A stretch of 64,000 bases of DNA, taken from the NCBI RefSeq assembly GCF_002870965.1, contig NZ_PHSO01000001.1, positions 124,001 through 188,000 of the forward strand. The letters run 5' to 3'. The position numbers and the translations under genes were made by a program. How positions within the stretch are numbered: position 1 is the stretch's first letter; every line of letters starts with the position of its first letter. The stretch comes from Tsuneonella flava. GTDB lineage: Bacteria; Pseudomonadota; Alphaproteobacteria; Sphingomonadales; Sphingomonadaceae. The notes below the pieces were generated by a model. It was not told where the DNA came from and did no database searches. It saw only the letters and a program-made list of their open reading frames with translations. Of this stretch, positions 16,102 to 24,794 are shown piece by piece.

Positions 16102-16934
16102 TGGTCAGCTCGTTTCGCCCTTTCGGTGCCAGTAAGGAACGCTACGGCGATGATCGGCATCCCGATCTACCTTGGGGATACTGGATGGTTTCGAGCGGAT
16201 CGGTGCCGGGAGAACCGCCGTTGGTCGATGAGGACGGCCGTGAGTGGGGATCGGTGCGCGAAGCATTCTGGATTGATCGCCTGGGGCTGCCTTCCATCCA
16301 TTCCGGTTGGATGAACGCGATCATGGAGTTCATGGGGAGCTACCTCGCTATTGCCGACGGTCGCTTCGTGGCACCAGAAGAGCGGGTCCGTGATATCTTT
16401 CTTGGTGACGGTCACCTCGATCAGTTCTTCCGAGCCTACCTACTCGCAGCTGGGCTAGTGAGCGACACGGACGGAAGGCCGACGCCTGAAGGGCGCTCTG
16501 TGCTGCTGATGCTAATTGCTACGCGCACGCGAGAGGATGCCGAGGAAGAGATCGGTCTGGACTGGATTACTGCGAACCGGACAAACTCGGGTAATTCCGA
16601 TCGGAGGGAAGCCGCCGAACAGGTGGAAAGGCGTGAGCGGGTCGCTGCGCGCATGGCGCATCGCTTCGTGACCGATACGATCGGAAATGAGCCGGCCGTG
16701 AAACTGATCGGCCTGCGGATCACCCGGGAGATCCCGGTGCGCAGCACCCTGTGGACGATGACTTGGCCTGATGGCGACCGTCTCGCGCGCGACCAGTTCT
16801 ACCTCTGGCTGCTCGAACGCATCGATCGCTGGGATGACTGGAGCGAGCTGGTGACGCGCCACGGTGCGCGCGCCTTGACCGAACACTTCATGAAGCTAGC
16901 TTTCTGCGATCGTCTTCCCGCAACCTCATTTTGA
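16101..16934 (+). CDS. Hypothetical protein, 277 residues, cluster gene 4
   Basis: A soluble, Trp-rich protein starting at an ATG that shares one base with the upstream stop. The N-terminal third has DLPWGYWMVSSGSVPGE and DEDGREWGSVREAFWIDRLGLPS. The central part is helical and charged (REAAEQVERRERVAARMAHR, about residues 173-192). The C-terminal part has WTMTWPDGDRLARDQFYLWL. No family was recognised. It ends where an alternative TTG start of the DUF2235 gene would begin, so genes 3 to 5 are packed with no spare DNA. Confidence 0.6.
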   Translation: MVSSFRPFGASKERYGDDRHPDLPWGYWMVSSGSVPGEPPLVDEDGREWGSVREAFWIDRLGLPSIHSGWMNAIMEFMGSYLAIADGRFVAPEERVRDIFLGDGHLDQFFRAYLLAAGLVSDTDGRPTPEGRSVLLMLIATRTREDAEEEIGLDWITANRTNSGNSDRREAAEQVERRERVAARMAHRFVTDTIGNEPAVKLIGLRITREIPVRSTLWTMTWPDGDRLARDQFYLWLLERIDRWDDWSELVTRHGARALTEHFMKLAFCDRLPATSF

Positions 16935-17008
16935 ACGACAGCCAAGCCGGTTGTGCATTAAATCCTGTCGCTATTGTTCCTGATTTGATCCCGGCCTATC
17001 TAGCAGGG

Positions 17009-18436
17009 ATGGGCAAGAATATTCTCATATTCTCAGATGGAACTGGGCAGTTCGGGGGTCTTAGGCCGGACCAGCGTCTGTCCAACATCTACAAGCTGTA
17101 TCGTGCAGCGCGCCCTGGCGTGGATACTGACATAGACCCAGCGACGCAGGTCGCCTACTACGATGCTGGTCTCGGCACCGGCGAGGCAGGCGCGAGTTGG
17201 CCCCAAAAGATCTCGCGTGTCTTCGGAGCAGCGTTTGGGACCGGTATCAGCGACAACATTGCTGACTGCTATGAGGCGATCATCAAGGCGTATGAGCCTG
17301 GCGACCGCGTCTATCTGTTTGGTTTCAGTCGGGGCGCATACACGGCACGATGCGTGGCTAATGTCATGAACTTGTGCGGCGTCCCGTCGCGCATGCCTGA
17401 TGGATCACTAGTTCCCCGTGGCGGCCACGCTCTTCGAGAACTGGCTACGGAGGCCGTGTTCGAAGTCTATGAGCACGGCTCTGGTCACCCCCGCGAGAAA
17501 TACGAGAAAGAGCGGGAGGAGAAGGCGCGACGCTTCCGGGCGAAGTATGACTGCACGGGCTTTGGGCAGGACGGCGAAGAGCAGGGCAACGTGGCGCCTT
17601 ACTTCGTCGGCGTTTTCGACACCGTTGCCTCGTTGGGCGCAGGTCGTGCGCTGAGTATCATCATGGTGAGCCTGGTCCTCTTCTTAGCGCTCACGGTCCT
17701 CGCCGTGCTAGTCTGGGAGTCCGTGTTGCTGACTGCGGCGTTCGGCATCCCGGTCCTTTGGATCGGATACAAGCTGCTGACTACCCGCCTGCGCCAGCGC
17801 AAGGTCATTTGCGACTGGCCGAACCCGGGGGACAAGAAGGTCCACTATGCCGTCTGGCGGATGAAGAATTACGACCGTTTTCTCGATACCAACGTGAAAT
17901 ATGCTCGCCATGCCCGCGCCATCGATGAGAACCGGAAGCACTTCCCGGTTGCAGGTTGGGCCTATTCGCATGATGTTCAGCGAATGGAAGGTCTGGATCC
18001 GCCGTGGTTGCGTCAGGTCTGGTTCGCCGGAAATCACTCGGACATCGGCGGCAGCCATCCGGAGGATGAGTCCCGCTTATCTGACATCGCGCTCGGTTGG
18101 ATGGTCGAGCAACTCGATGAACTCGAGCATCCGATCCAGCTCGATCGGAACCGACTGAGGCTCTGGCCCGATCCCTTCGGCATGCAGCACGACGAAAGGA
18201 AAGCGCTCGCGGAAGCAGCCTGGCAGCGATGGCTGCCCAAGAAATTCAGGATCACCTGGCCAGAAAGCCTAAGACAGGTCCATCCTCAAGCGGACCTCCA
18301 TCCGACAGTGCTAGAGCGGCTAGCCGGCGGCCTCGTCACGGAACACGATATGCCTCGAAGCTACCGCCCTTTGCAGTTGCGCGACCATCATCTGGCGAAG
18401 AAGCATTTTTCACCGCCCGCGCCTGAGGCCCGTTGA
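17009..18436 (+). CDS. DUF2235 alpha/beta-hydrolase with central membrane segments
   Basis: 475 residues from ATG 17009, the start expected for this family (MGKNILIFSDGTGQFGG); a TTG at 16931 overlapping the previous stop is possible. The nucleophile motif GFSRGAYTAR (about residues 105-114, Ser in GxSxG) and downstream NHSDIGGSH supply the predicted hydrolase site. Two hydrophobic helices lie near residues 215-260, which most secreted DUF2235 phospholipases lack. The family includes Tle1 type VI phospholipase effectors; no T6SS or immunity genes are nearby, so a membrane-bound lipase-like role in the cluster is inferred only. Confidence 0.75.
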   Translation: MGKNILIFSDGTGQFGGLRPDQRLSNIYKLYRAARPGVDTDIDPATQVAYYDAGLGTGEAGASWPQKISRVFGAAFGTGISDNIADCYEAIIKAYEPGDRVYLFGFSRGAYTARCVANVMNLCGVPSRMPDGSLVPRGGHALRELATEAVFEVYEHGSGHPREKYEKEREEKARRFRAKYDCTGFGQDGEEQGNVAPYFVGVFDTVASLGAGRALSIIMVSLVLFLALTVLAVLVWESVLLTAAFGIPVLWIGYKLLTTRLRQRKVICDWPNPGDKKVHYAVWRMKNYDRFLDTNVKYARHARAIDENRKHFPVAGWAYSHDVQRMEGLDPPWLRQVWFAGNHSDIGGSHPEDESRLSDIALGWMVEQLDELEHPIQLDRNRLRLWPDPFGMQHDERKALAEAAWQRWLPKKFRITWPESLRQVHPQADLHPTVLERLAGGLVTEHDMPRSYRPLQLRDHHLAKKHFSPPAPEAR

Positions 18437-18512
18437 GAACCTCCAAGGATGATAGCCCCTCAGGTTCACTGGAGGCAGGGTAAGGTTGAACCAACAAATC
18501 CGGCATCCGAAA

Positions 18513-18589
18513 TGGCGCGCCCGGCAGGATTCGAACCTGCAACTCCAAGCTTAGAAGGCTCGTGCTCTATCCAGTTGAACTACGGGCGC
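18513..18589 (-). tRNA. tRNA-Arg (anticodon UCU)
   Basis: A complete cloverleaf is read on the minus strand. The acceptor arms are GCGCCCG and CGGGCGC, the D arm contains GTTCAACTGGATAGAGC, and the anticodon stem is CGAGC/GCTTG with loop CTTCTAA. The T arm is GCAGG-TTCGAAT-CCTGC, followed by discriminator G and an encoded CCA. The anticodon UCU reads AGA/AGG. The 3' end faces the metal-resistance block at lower coordinates, the usual orientation for an integrated element. Confidence 0.95.
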
Positions 18590-18648
18590 GCGCTGCGGAG
18601 GCGCATAGCGTGCTTTTCGCGCAGCGCAAATCGGCATAGAGCGCGAAC

Positions 18649-19389
18649 ATGGCAGAATATCTCACCCGCGTCGAAGGCGATGCTGTGGCACCGCGGCATT
18701 TTCGCTATTACGATTTCATCATGGCGGCTTTCGTCGCGATACTTTTGCTGTCCAACATCATCGGTGCGGCGAAGCCCAGTTTCGTGACTCTGCCAGACGG
18801 CACAGAGTGGTCGTTTGGCGCGGGCGTGTTGTTCTTCCCGTTGAGCTACATAATCGGTGACGTGTTGACCGAGGTATACGGCTTCGCCCGCGCGCGCCGG
18901 GTGATCTGGACAGGGTTTGCCGCACTGGCCTTCATGGCCTTCATGGCATGGGTGGTGGTCGCCTTGCCCCCGGCCAAAGACTGGCCCGGACAAGAGGCTT
19001 ACGAATTTGTATTCGGCAACTCGTGGCGCATCGTGCTGGCATCGATGGCTGCGTTCTGGGCGGGCGAATTCGCCAATTCGATCGTGCTCGCCAAAATGAA
19101 AGTGTGGACCGGCGGGAAAAAGCTGTGGAGCCGCACCATCGGTTCGACCATCGTGGGCCAAGGGTTGGACAGCCTGATCTTCTACCCCCTCGCGTTCTAC
19201 GGGCTGGCCGGATGGCCGCCGGAACAGCTTATGCAGGTCGTTGTATCGCAGTGGGTTATCAAAACTATGTGGGAAGTCTTGCTGACCCCGGTGACTTATC
19301 TGGTGATCGGCACTCTGAAGCGGCGCGAAGGGGTGGATGTATATGACACCACCACCGACTTTTCCCCATTCGGCAAATCCAAAGGCTGA
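18649..19389 (+). CDS. yhhQ: Queuosine precursor transporter (YhhQ/VUT family)
   Basis: 246 residues with about six membrane segments. Family landmarks include LLLSNIIGAAK near the first helix, FPLSYIIGDVLTEVYGFARARR (around residues 66-87), and the C-terminal region GLDSLIFYPLAF with WVIKTMWEVLLTPVTYLVI. YhhQ imports the queuosine precursors preQ0/preQ1 for tRNA modification. It sits immediately beside the tRNA-Arg gene on the opposite strand. This is a core gene and probably marks the chromosomal side of the junction with the accessory block. Confidence 0.88.
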   Translation: MAEYLTRVEGDAVAPRHFRYYDFIMAAFVAILLLSNIIGAAKPSFVTLPDGTEWSFGAGVLFFPLSYIIGDVLTEVYGFARARRVIWTGFAALAFMAFMAWVVVALPPAKDWPGQEAYEFVFGNSWRIVLASMAAFWAGEFANSIVLAKMKVWTGGKKLWSRTIGSTIVGQGLDSLIFYPLAFYGLAGWPPEQLMQVVVSQWVIKTMWEVLLTPVTYLVIGTLKRREGVDVYDTTTDFSPFGKSKG

Positions 19390-19427
19390 TTGCAGCTCAC
19401 CGACATACACGGCATGCGGATAAAGAA

Positions 19428-19451
19428 AGGCCGGACCTTGCGGCCCGGCCT
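19428..19451 (-). terminator. Rho-independent terminator of the TonB-receptor gene
   Basis: AGGCCGG (19428-19434) and CCGGCCT (19445-19451) form a GC-rich stem with a 10-nt loop. On the minus strand it is followed by a TTTCTTT run. It lies 28 bp beyond the receptor stop at 19479 and could also stop transcription from yhhQ, which ends at 19389. Confidence 0.75.
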
Positions 19452-19478
19452 CTCCCCTCTCCAACTGGAAATTCCGCT

Positions 19479-22424
19479 TTAGAAGTTGAACCCGATCCCG
19501 ATGCCATAACGGCGCGGATCGAGGGTAAAGATGTTGGTGAAGTTACCCGACGATGCATCGGTGACATACAGGCCGGTGACCGAGCTGTCGTCAAAGATGT
19601 TCTGGATATACCCACGCACGTACCAGCGTTTGTCCGGCCCGTTGAGCTGGATCTGTGCGTTCGCCTGAACGAACGGTGCGATCCGGTTCACGTTGCCGTT
19701 GAACACGTTGCCGTACTGCGTACCCGTCATCGCGATGTCGAAGCGGGGAACCAGCGTGACACCGCCACCGAACTCGGCGGTGTACTGTACACCTGCCGAA
19801 GCCTTGAACTCAGGCGCCTGCGGCAGTGCATTGCCCTTCAGATTGACTTCGACACCGGGGCTGAGCACCTGGATGCCACTACCCGTCGGGATATTCGCCT
19901 GGAGCGCCGAGCAGACGCTGAATGCCCCCAGCGAAGCGAGGCCCGAATTCGGCCCGAACGATGTCGGCCCCTGCAGCCCGAGATTGGAGTTGAACCCGGT
20001 GACGTATGCCGCAGCCAGTCCGGCTGTAGGCGCTGTTACCGCGCACAGCGACGCATTGGTGAGGTCCTTGATAATCACAGCATTCGGATCGCCGCCGCCC
20101 GGATCACGCGGATTCGAGAAGTACTGATCGCCAGCCACTTCGGTATGAAGATAGCTGAAGCCGAGATTGATCATCCAGTTCCGATCGGGCCGGATGACCG
20201 ATTCAAGCTCAAGCCCCCAGATATTGGCATCGATATTGTCGTTGACCGAAGTCCGCGCAACGATGCGGCTGAGCTGAAGGTTCTTGTATTTGTAGTAGAA
20301 CGCCGTTGCGTTGAGCTGCAACGCTCCATTGGCGAAGGTGTTTTTGCTGCCGATTTCGAAAGCATCGATGTTTTCCGGCGAAAAACTCTCTGGCACAGCG
20401 AAGACCGGCGCAAGCGGTGGGTTGATACCGCCCGATTTATAGCCACGCGAATACGATGCATAGAGCAGGTTGTTCGGCGTGATCTGGAAATCGAGCACCG
20501 CACGTCCGGTGATCTCGTTGAACGACACGTTCCGCTGTTGCACGAGTTGCTGACCCGGAGTCCCCGCGTCGGCATCGTACAATCCACTCGGCCCGGTCAG
20601 AGGCACAATCGGTGAATCAAACGGATCGCCATCGTTGGAGAACGGGTTAAAGAAGTTGAAGAAAGTCGTGCGCGCAGTGACTGATTTCTTGTCACTGTTA
20701 TAACGCAGGCCGCCGGTCAGCTTCAGCCGATCGCTGATATCGTAATAGACTTCACCGAAGATACCATAGCTATCCAGTTTGAAGTCCATCGTGTTGTTAC
20801 GATAATACGAAGGCCCAAAATACGAAGGCGGCAGACCTGCCCCCGCGGCCGATACCGTGCCGACGACACCCGAAGCCCAATCCAGCCCGAACGCATTTAC
20901 GAAGTAGCTGTTTTCTTCCACCGTCGTGGTCGCATAGATACCGCCGAGCAGGAAGTTGAGCGGCCCGTCGAAGTCACTCGACAGGATCGCTTCACCCGAC
21001 CACGAGGTCTGCAACTGGTTTGAGCGGTCATATGCCAGCGGTACACTGCTGCAGTTAGCAAAACCTTCGTATGCACCGCGACCATCGGTGCGCGGCTCAG
21101 AGGTGCACAGCTCGCCAGTCGGGCCGTTCGGAGTCAGCGCATCATAAATCGGCTGAAAGTATGCTCCTAACGTCGGCGACTGGGTGAGCGCCGCCAGGGT
21201 TGCAAGGCCGGTGGCGAAGCCCGTGCGGTCCTGAACGCCAAGGTTGTAATCCTGCGAGGAATCGACGTTGGTATCCTGATAGATACCTGTCAGCGACAGG
21301 TTCATCGCGCCGAAGTTCTGCGACAGATGCGCCTGAATCTGCAGTTCGTCGGCGTAATATTTCGGGGTGTAGGCAGTGTAGACCTGCCGCACATCCGAAG
21401 GTTCGACCGAATTGGCATACACGTCGTTGACGTCATAAACGCTACCGAGTGCAAGCCCCTGAAGTGCAGCAGGAATACCTGCAATGCGGAAGAATTCAGT
21501 GGATGACAAAATCGACGCGAGGGTCGAATTGCCGTTGGTCTTCTCAAATGCGCGCTTGGCGTTCAGACAGCCGAGCACCCCGGTGGGATCGCGCTGACAC
21601 ATCTGTTTCTGAATCCGCATACGATCATCGTCTTCGCGGAAGTAATATCCCATCAGATCGAATGTCGTATCCGCGCTGGGTTCCCAGCGGAACGATCCGC
21701 GCACCGCGTACATGTCGCGACCGTCGATCCGGGTATTGTCATACAAGTTGTCGGTATAACCATCGCGGTTGAGGTAAAAGCCTGCTACGCGAACACCCAT
21801 CGTATCGCCGATGGGCAGGTTGATCATGCCCTTCGCCTTGATCGAATCGTAATTCCCGTATTCGGCATCGCCCGAAACATGGAAACCCGACAGATCCGGC
21901 TTCGCCGTCACGACGTTGACCACGCCCGATGTCGCATTGCGACCGAACAGCGTGCCCTGCGGCCCACGCAGAACTTCGACACGTTCAAGATCGAAATACT
22001 CGGTTTCGAAAATACGTGTTCCGAACAACGGCGAACCATTGGTGTGGATCGCTGTTGCACTGTCGCAGGTCACGCCCACGCAAAGATCGCCAATGCCGCG
22101 GATCGTGAAGCTGGCAGAGGTAAAGTTACCTTTGGAGAACGAAACGTTCGGCAGAGTCAGCTGCAGATCGCTGGCATTGTCGATCTGCTGCGCTTCCAGT
22201 GCTTCGCTGCTGAATGCGCTGACGGCGATCGGTACGTTTTGCAGCGCTTCTGAGCGACGCTGCGCCGTGACCACGATAGTCTCCCCCAGCGACGCAGCAG
22301 GCTGTTGCCTGGCTGTATCGTTAGACTGCTCGGTGGTCTGGTCGGAAGTGGTATCCTGAGCTGCGGCAGGAAATGCTGCGACAGACGCGCAGATTCCTGC
22401 AAGCAGGGCAAACTTTACCCGCAT
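19479..22424 (-). CDS. TonB-dependent outer-membrane receptor
   Basis: 981 residues. A signal peptide ends near AAAQ (about residue 23). A TonB-box-like ETIVVTAQRR (about residues 49-58) precedes the plug, which contains ERVEVLRGPQGTLFGRNATSG. The beta-barrel follows, ending with an aromatic residue (GIGFNF at the C-terminus), as required for outer-membrane assembly. Insertions rich in Cys, Gly and Pro occur in the extracellular loops. The substrate cannot be told from the sequence. GGAGAGGAACT lies before the ATG. It is a stand-alone gene, with 251 bp of featureless DNA upstream separating it from virB11. Confidence 0.88.
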   Translation of the reverse strand: MRVKFALLAGICASVAAFPAAAQDTTSDQTTEQSNDTARQQPAASLGETIVVTAQRRSEALQNVPIAVSAFSSEALEAQQIDNASDLQLTLPNVSFSKGNFTSASFTIRGIGDLCVGVTCDSATAIHTNGSPLFGTRIFETEYFDLERVEVLRGPQGTLFGRNATSGVVNVVTAKPDLSGFHVSGDAEYGNYDSIKAKGMINLPIGDTMGVRVAGFYLNRDGYTDNLYDNTRIDGRDMYAVRGSFRWEPSADTTFDLMGYYFREDDDRMRIQKQMCQRDPTGVLGCLNAKRAFEKTNGNSTLASILSSTEFFRIAGIPAALQGLALGSVYDVNDVYANSVEPSDVRQVYTAYTPKYYADELQIQAHLSQNFGAMNLSLTGIYQDTNVDSSQDYNLGVQDRTGFATGLATLAALTQSPTLGAYFQPIYDALTPNGPTGELCTSEPRTDGRGAYEGFANCSSVPLAYDRSNQLQTSWSGEAILSSDFDGPLNFLLGGIYATTTVEENSYFVNAFGLDWASGVVGTVSAAGAGLPPSYFGPSYYRNNTMDFKLDSYGIFGEVYYDISDRLKLTGGLRYNSDKKSVTARTTFFNFFNPFSNDGDPFDSPIVPLTGPSGLYDADAGTPGQQLVQQRNVSFNEITGRAVLDFQITPNNLLYASYSRGYKSGGINPPLAPVFAVPESFSPENIDAFEIGSKNTFANGALQLNATAFYYKYKNLQLSRIVARTSVNDNIDANIWGLELESVIRPDRNWMINLGFSYLHTEVAGDQYFSNPRDPGGGDPNAVIIKDLTNASLCAVTAPTAGLAAAYVTGFNSNLGLQGPTSFGPNSGLASLGAFSVCSALQANIPTGSGIQVLSPGVEVNLKGNALPQAPEFKASAGVQYTAEFGGGVTLVPRFDIAMTGTQYGNVFNGNVNRIAPFVQANAQIQLNGPDKRWYVRGYIQNIFDDSSVTGLYVTDASSGNFTNIFTLDPRRYGIGIGFNF

Positions 22425-22675
22425 AGTTCCTCTCCATGTTGGCGGGCCACTTTTTATGGCCTCATTCCCAAGATGGAAGCTACGTCAATTTCACACGAAA
22501 GTGCAAGCGAAGGTTTATTGTTTCGAACAAACGGTACGCAAGATTTCGGATATTTCGCAGCCTGCCGGCGGAAACGCTATCGAGTTGACGTTACGGAAAG
22601 CGGGTATTCCCTCGAACGTGGCTGGTTTACCACATTAACATATCAAATTGTGGAATGCCTTTTTCGGCAGTCCGG

Positions 22676-23668
22676 TCAGGCGATATCGGCGCTGTTCGCT
22701 ATCTGGGTAATGCCGCGTTTGCCGGTGGAATCACGGCCCAGTTGCACAATCACATCGATCACCGATGCGGCATAAGCGATCGTGTCGGAGCGGGTCAGCC
22801 CAATCCCGGTTTGCATCACCATCAGCGAAAGCTGTTCCAGAGCCCCGGCCAGACTGTTGGCGTGAATCGTGGAAAAGCTGCCGGGGTGCCCGGTATTGAT
22901 CGCCCGCAGGAAGCTGACGCTTTCCGCCCCGCGCAATTCACCCAGCACAATGCGGTCCGGGCGAAGGCGCAACGCAGCCTGCAATAGTTCGTTGGCGGTC
23001 ACTTTCGCTTCGCCCAGTTCGCCCTTCACCGCTACCAGACCGACGCCATTTTCGCCTGGCATCCGCAATTCGGGCGTATCCTCCACCAGCACGACGCGCT
23101 GATCGCGTGGAATCTCGCCTAGCATGGCGTTGAGGAAGGTCGTCTTGCCGGTGCTGGTGCCACCGGAAATCAGGATCGTTCTACGCTGACGTATGGCTTC
23201 GCGAAGATAGGCGATCGGTTGCTGGCGGGGATCGGGCATTTCAGCCTGTTCGGCGGCCAGAAGCGGTCCGGTATCGTATGCGTCGAGCGGAAGGTCGAGC
23301 CGACGATGCCGCCGGATCGCCATGACCCAGTGCTTGCGCGCGGCAGGTGGGCCACAGAATTGCACACGCGCACCATCGGGCAATGTTGCCCCCAGCAACG
23401 GGTGCTCGCGGTTGATGCCCTGATGGCTGACGCGGGCGACCTGTTCGGCCAGCCGCTGTACCAGACGGTCATCGATCTCTGGCGCTTCGATCCGCTGCAT
23501 TCCGGGGTACGCAGCATCTTCCACCCACACTTCGCCAGGCCGGTTCACCATGATTTCCGTCACCGTATCCCGTTCGAGCCACTGGCGAAACGGCGCGAGA
23601 TAGGCGTCGAGATAGACGCTACGTTCGCTTGCGGTACCCGCTGGCAAAGGATGAACGTCTGCCGCCAT
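22676..23668 (-). CDS. virB11: VirB11-type secretion ATPase
   Basis: 330 residues from the ATG at 23668, five bases after the virB10 stop. Secretion-ATPase motifs are clear: an N-terminal PAS-like domain with VTEIMVNRPGEVWVE, Walker A GGTSTGKTTFLN (about residue 165), Asp box VLVEDTPELRM, Walker B RPDRIVLGELRG, and His box HPGSFSTIHANS. VirB11 is the hexameric ATPase at the cytoplasmic base of type IV secretion systems and powers pilus assembly or substrate passage. It is the last gene of the vir cluster. Confidence 0.92.
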   Translation of the reverse strand: MAADVHPLPAGTASERSVYLDAYLAPFRQWLERDTVTEIMVNRPGEVWVEDAAYPGMQRIEAPEIDDRLVQRLAEQVARVSHQGINREHPLLGATLPDGARVQFCGPPAARKHWVMAIRRHRRLDLPLDAYDTGPLLAAEQAEMPDPRQQPIAYLREAIRQRRTILISGGTSTGKTTFLNAMLGEIPRDQRVVLVEDTPELRMPGENGVGLVAVKGELGEAKVTANELLQAALRLRPDRIVLGELRGAESVSFLRAINTGHPGSFSTIHANSLAGALEQLSLMVMQTGIGLTRSDTIAYAASVIDVIVQLGRDSTGKRGITQIANSADIA

Positions 23669-23672
23669 CGAT

Positions 23673-24794
23673 TTACCTGACCGCAGCAACCTGACTGAAG
23701 TCGAGATCGCGGGCCGTGAACACGCGGATCGGTTCGCCCTGTCGCACGCGGACAGTCGGGCTGATCTGGCCATCCTGCTGCAAGGCGGTGCTGGCGGCGC
23801 TGGCTCCACCGCCCAGAACGACCGAGGCACCACCGGTGGCCAGTCCCCCGATCACCGACAACAGGATCGAAGACCCGAACCGCTTGAAGAAATGGCTGTT
23901 CACTTTGCCCGGCAGACCGGCCGTCCCATCGAAACCGACCGCAGGGGATGCCAGACTAACGGAAGCGCCGTCGGGTCGGATCAACCGCGTCCAGATGACA
24001 TAGGCCCGGCGTTGCCCACCTTGCAGGCCAGACTGGTATTGCCCGATCAGGCGGCTTGAACGCGGCACCAGCACACGGGTGCCGTCGAAACTACGCACGT
24101 CCTGGCTCACCACCGCGCGGACATAGCCGGGGACATCGGTATTGATGGCGGTTTCCAGCACCGCCGGGATCAGTGTGCCTTGCGTCACTGTGGTTTGCGG
24201 GTTGACCATCGCCTTGGCCTGAGCAGGCGCGCCGCCGACACCGCCGATCTTGCTGGCAAAGTCAGATGCATTGCCGCCACCAGTTGCACCGCCCGCCACC
24301 GGGCTTTCCGGCTTCGCGTTCAGCATGGGCGATGTCAGGTTGCTGGCGTCGAATACCAGCGTCGGCGATGAATAGGGATTGGCCTGACTTTCCGGCATCG
24401 GCTGCGCTGCCAGCACCGGCTGTGGTGCGGGGTCGTTGCGCGGCATGTTCATCGGCTGCGCCTCTGGCTGAGGCGCTGGCGTGATCGCTTGCGGTGGAAC
24501 GGCCGGTGCCGGGGCGGCTTGCTGTTGCGCCGCCGGTGCCTGCTGTGCGGCAGTCTGTTCCTTATCCGTGCGCGCAGCATTCATGCCCCACAGTGTCACC
24601 GCACCGAGCAAACCGACCAGCGCCACGCCCGCGGCAAGGCCCAGCCCGTCGGACTTCCCCTTGCGCTGAGTGACCGCGGGAAAGGCATTGCGGCTGGCGA
24701 GATCGATAATCTCGGCCGATTCCCGTTCACGCGGATCGGTGTCCGGTGCATCGGCGGCGGAGCTTTTCGATGGCAAACGCATGGCAAAGCGCAT
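23673..24794 (-). CDS. virB10: VirB10/TrbI core-complex protein
   Basis: 373 residues. A cytoplasmic N-terminus is followed by one membrane helix (about residues 52-70), then a long Pro/Ala/Gln-rich periplasmic linker (about 75-150). The C-terminal VirB10 domain has GTLIPAVLETAINTDVPG, VRSFDGTRVLVPRSSRLIG and VSLASPAVGFDGTAGLPG. It spans both membranes and forms the outer-membrane pore of the T4SS with VirB9. The start is next to the virB9 stop. Confidence 0.92.
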   Translation of the reverse strand: MRFAMRLPSKSSAADAPDTDPRERESAEIIDLASRNAFPAVTQRKGKSDGLGLAAGVALVGLLGAVTLWGMNAARTDKEQTAAQQAPAAQQQAAPAPAVPPQAITPAPQPEAQPMNMPRNDPAPQPVLAAQPMPESQANPYSSPTLVFDASNLTSPMLNAKPESPVAGGATGGGNASDFASKIGGVGGAPAQAKAMVNPQTTVTQGTLIPAVLETAINTDVPGYVRAVVSQDVRSFDGTRVLVPRSSRLIGQYQSGLQGGQRRAYVIWTRLIRPDGASVSLASPAVGFDGTAGLPGKVNSHFFKRFGSSILLSVIGGLATGGASVVLGGGASAASTALQQDGQISPTVRVRQGEPIRVFTARDLDFSQVAAVR

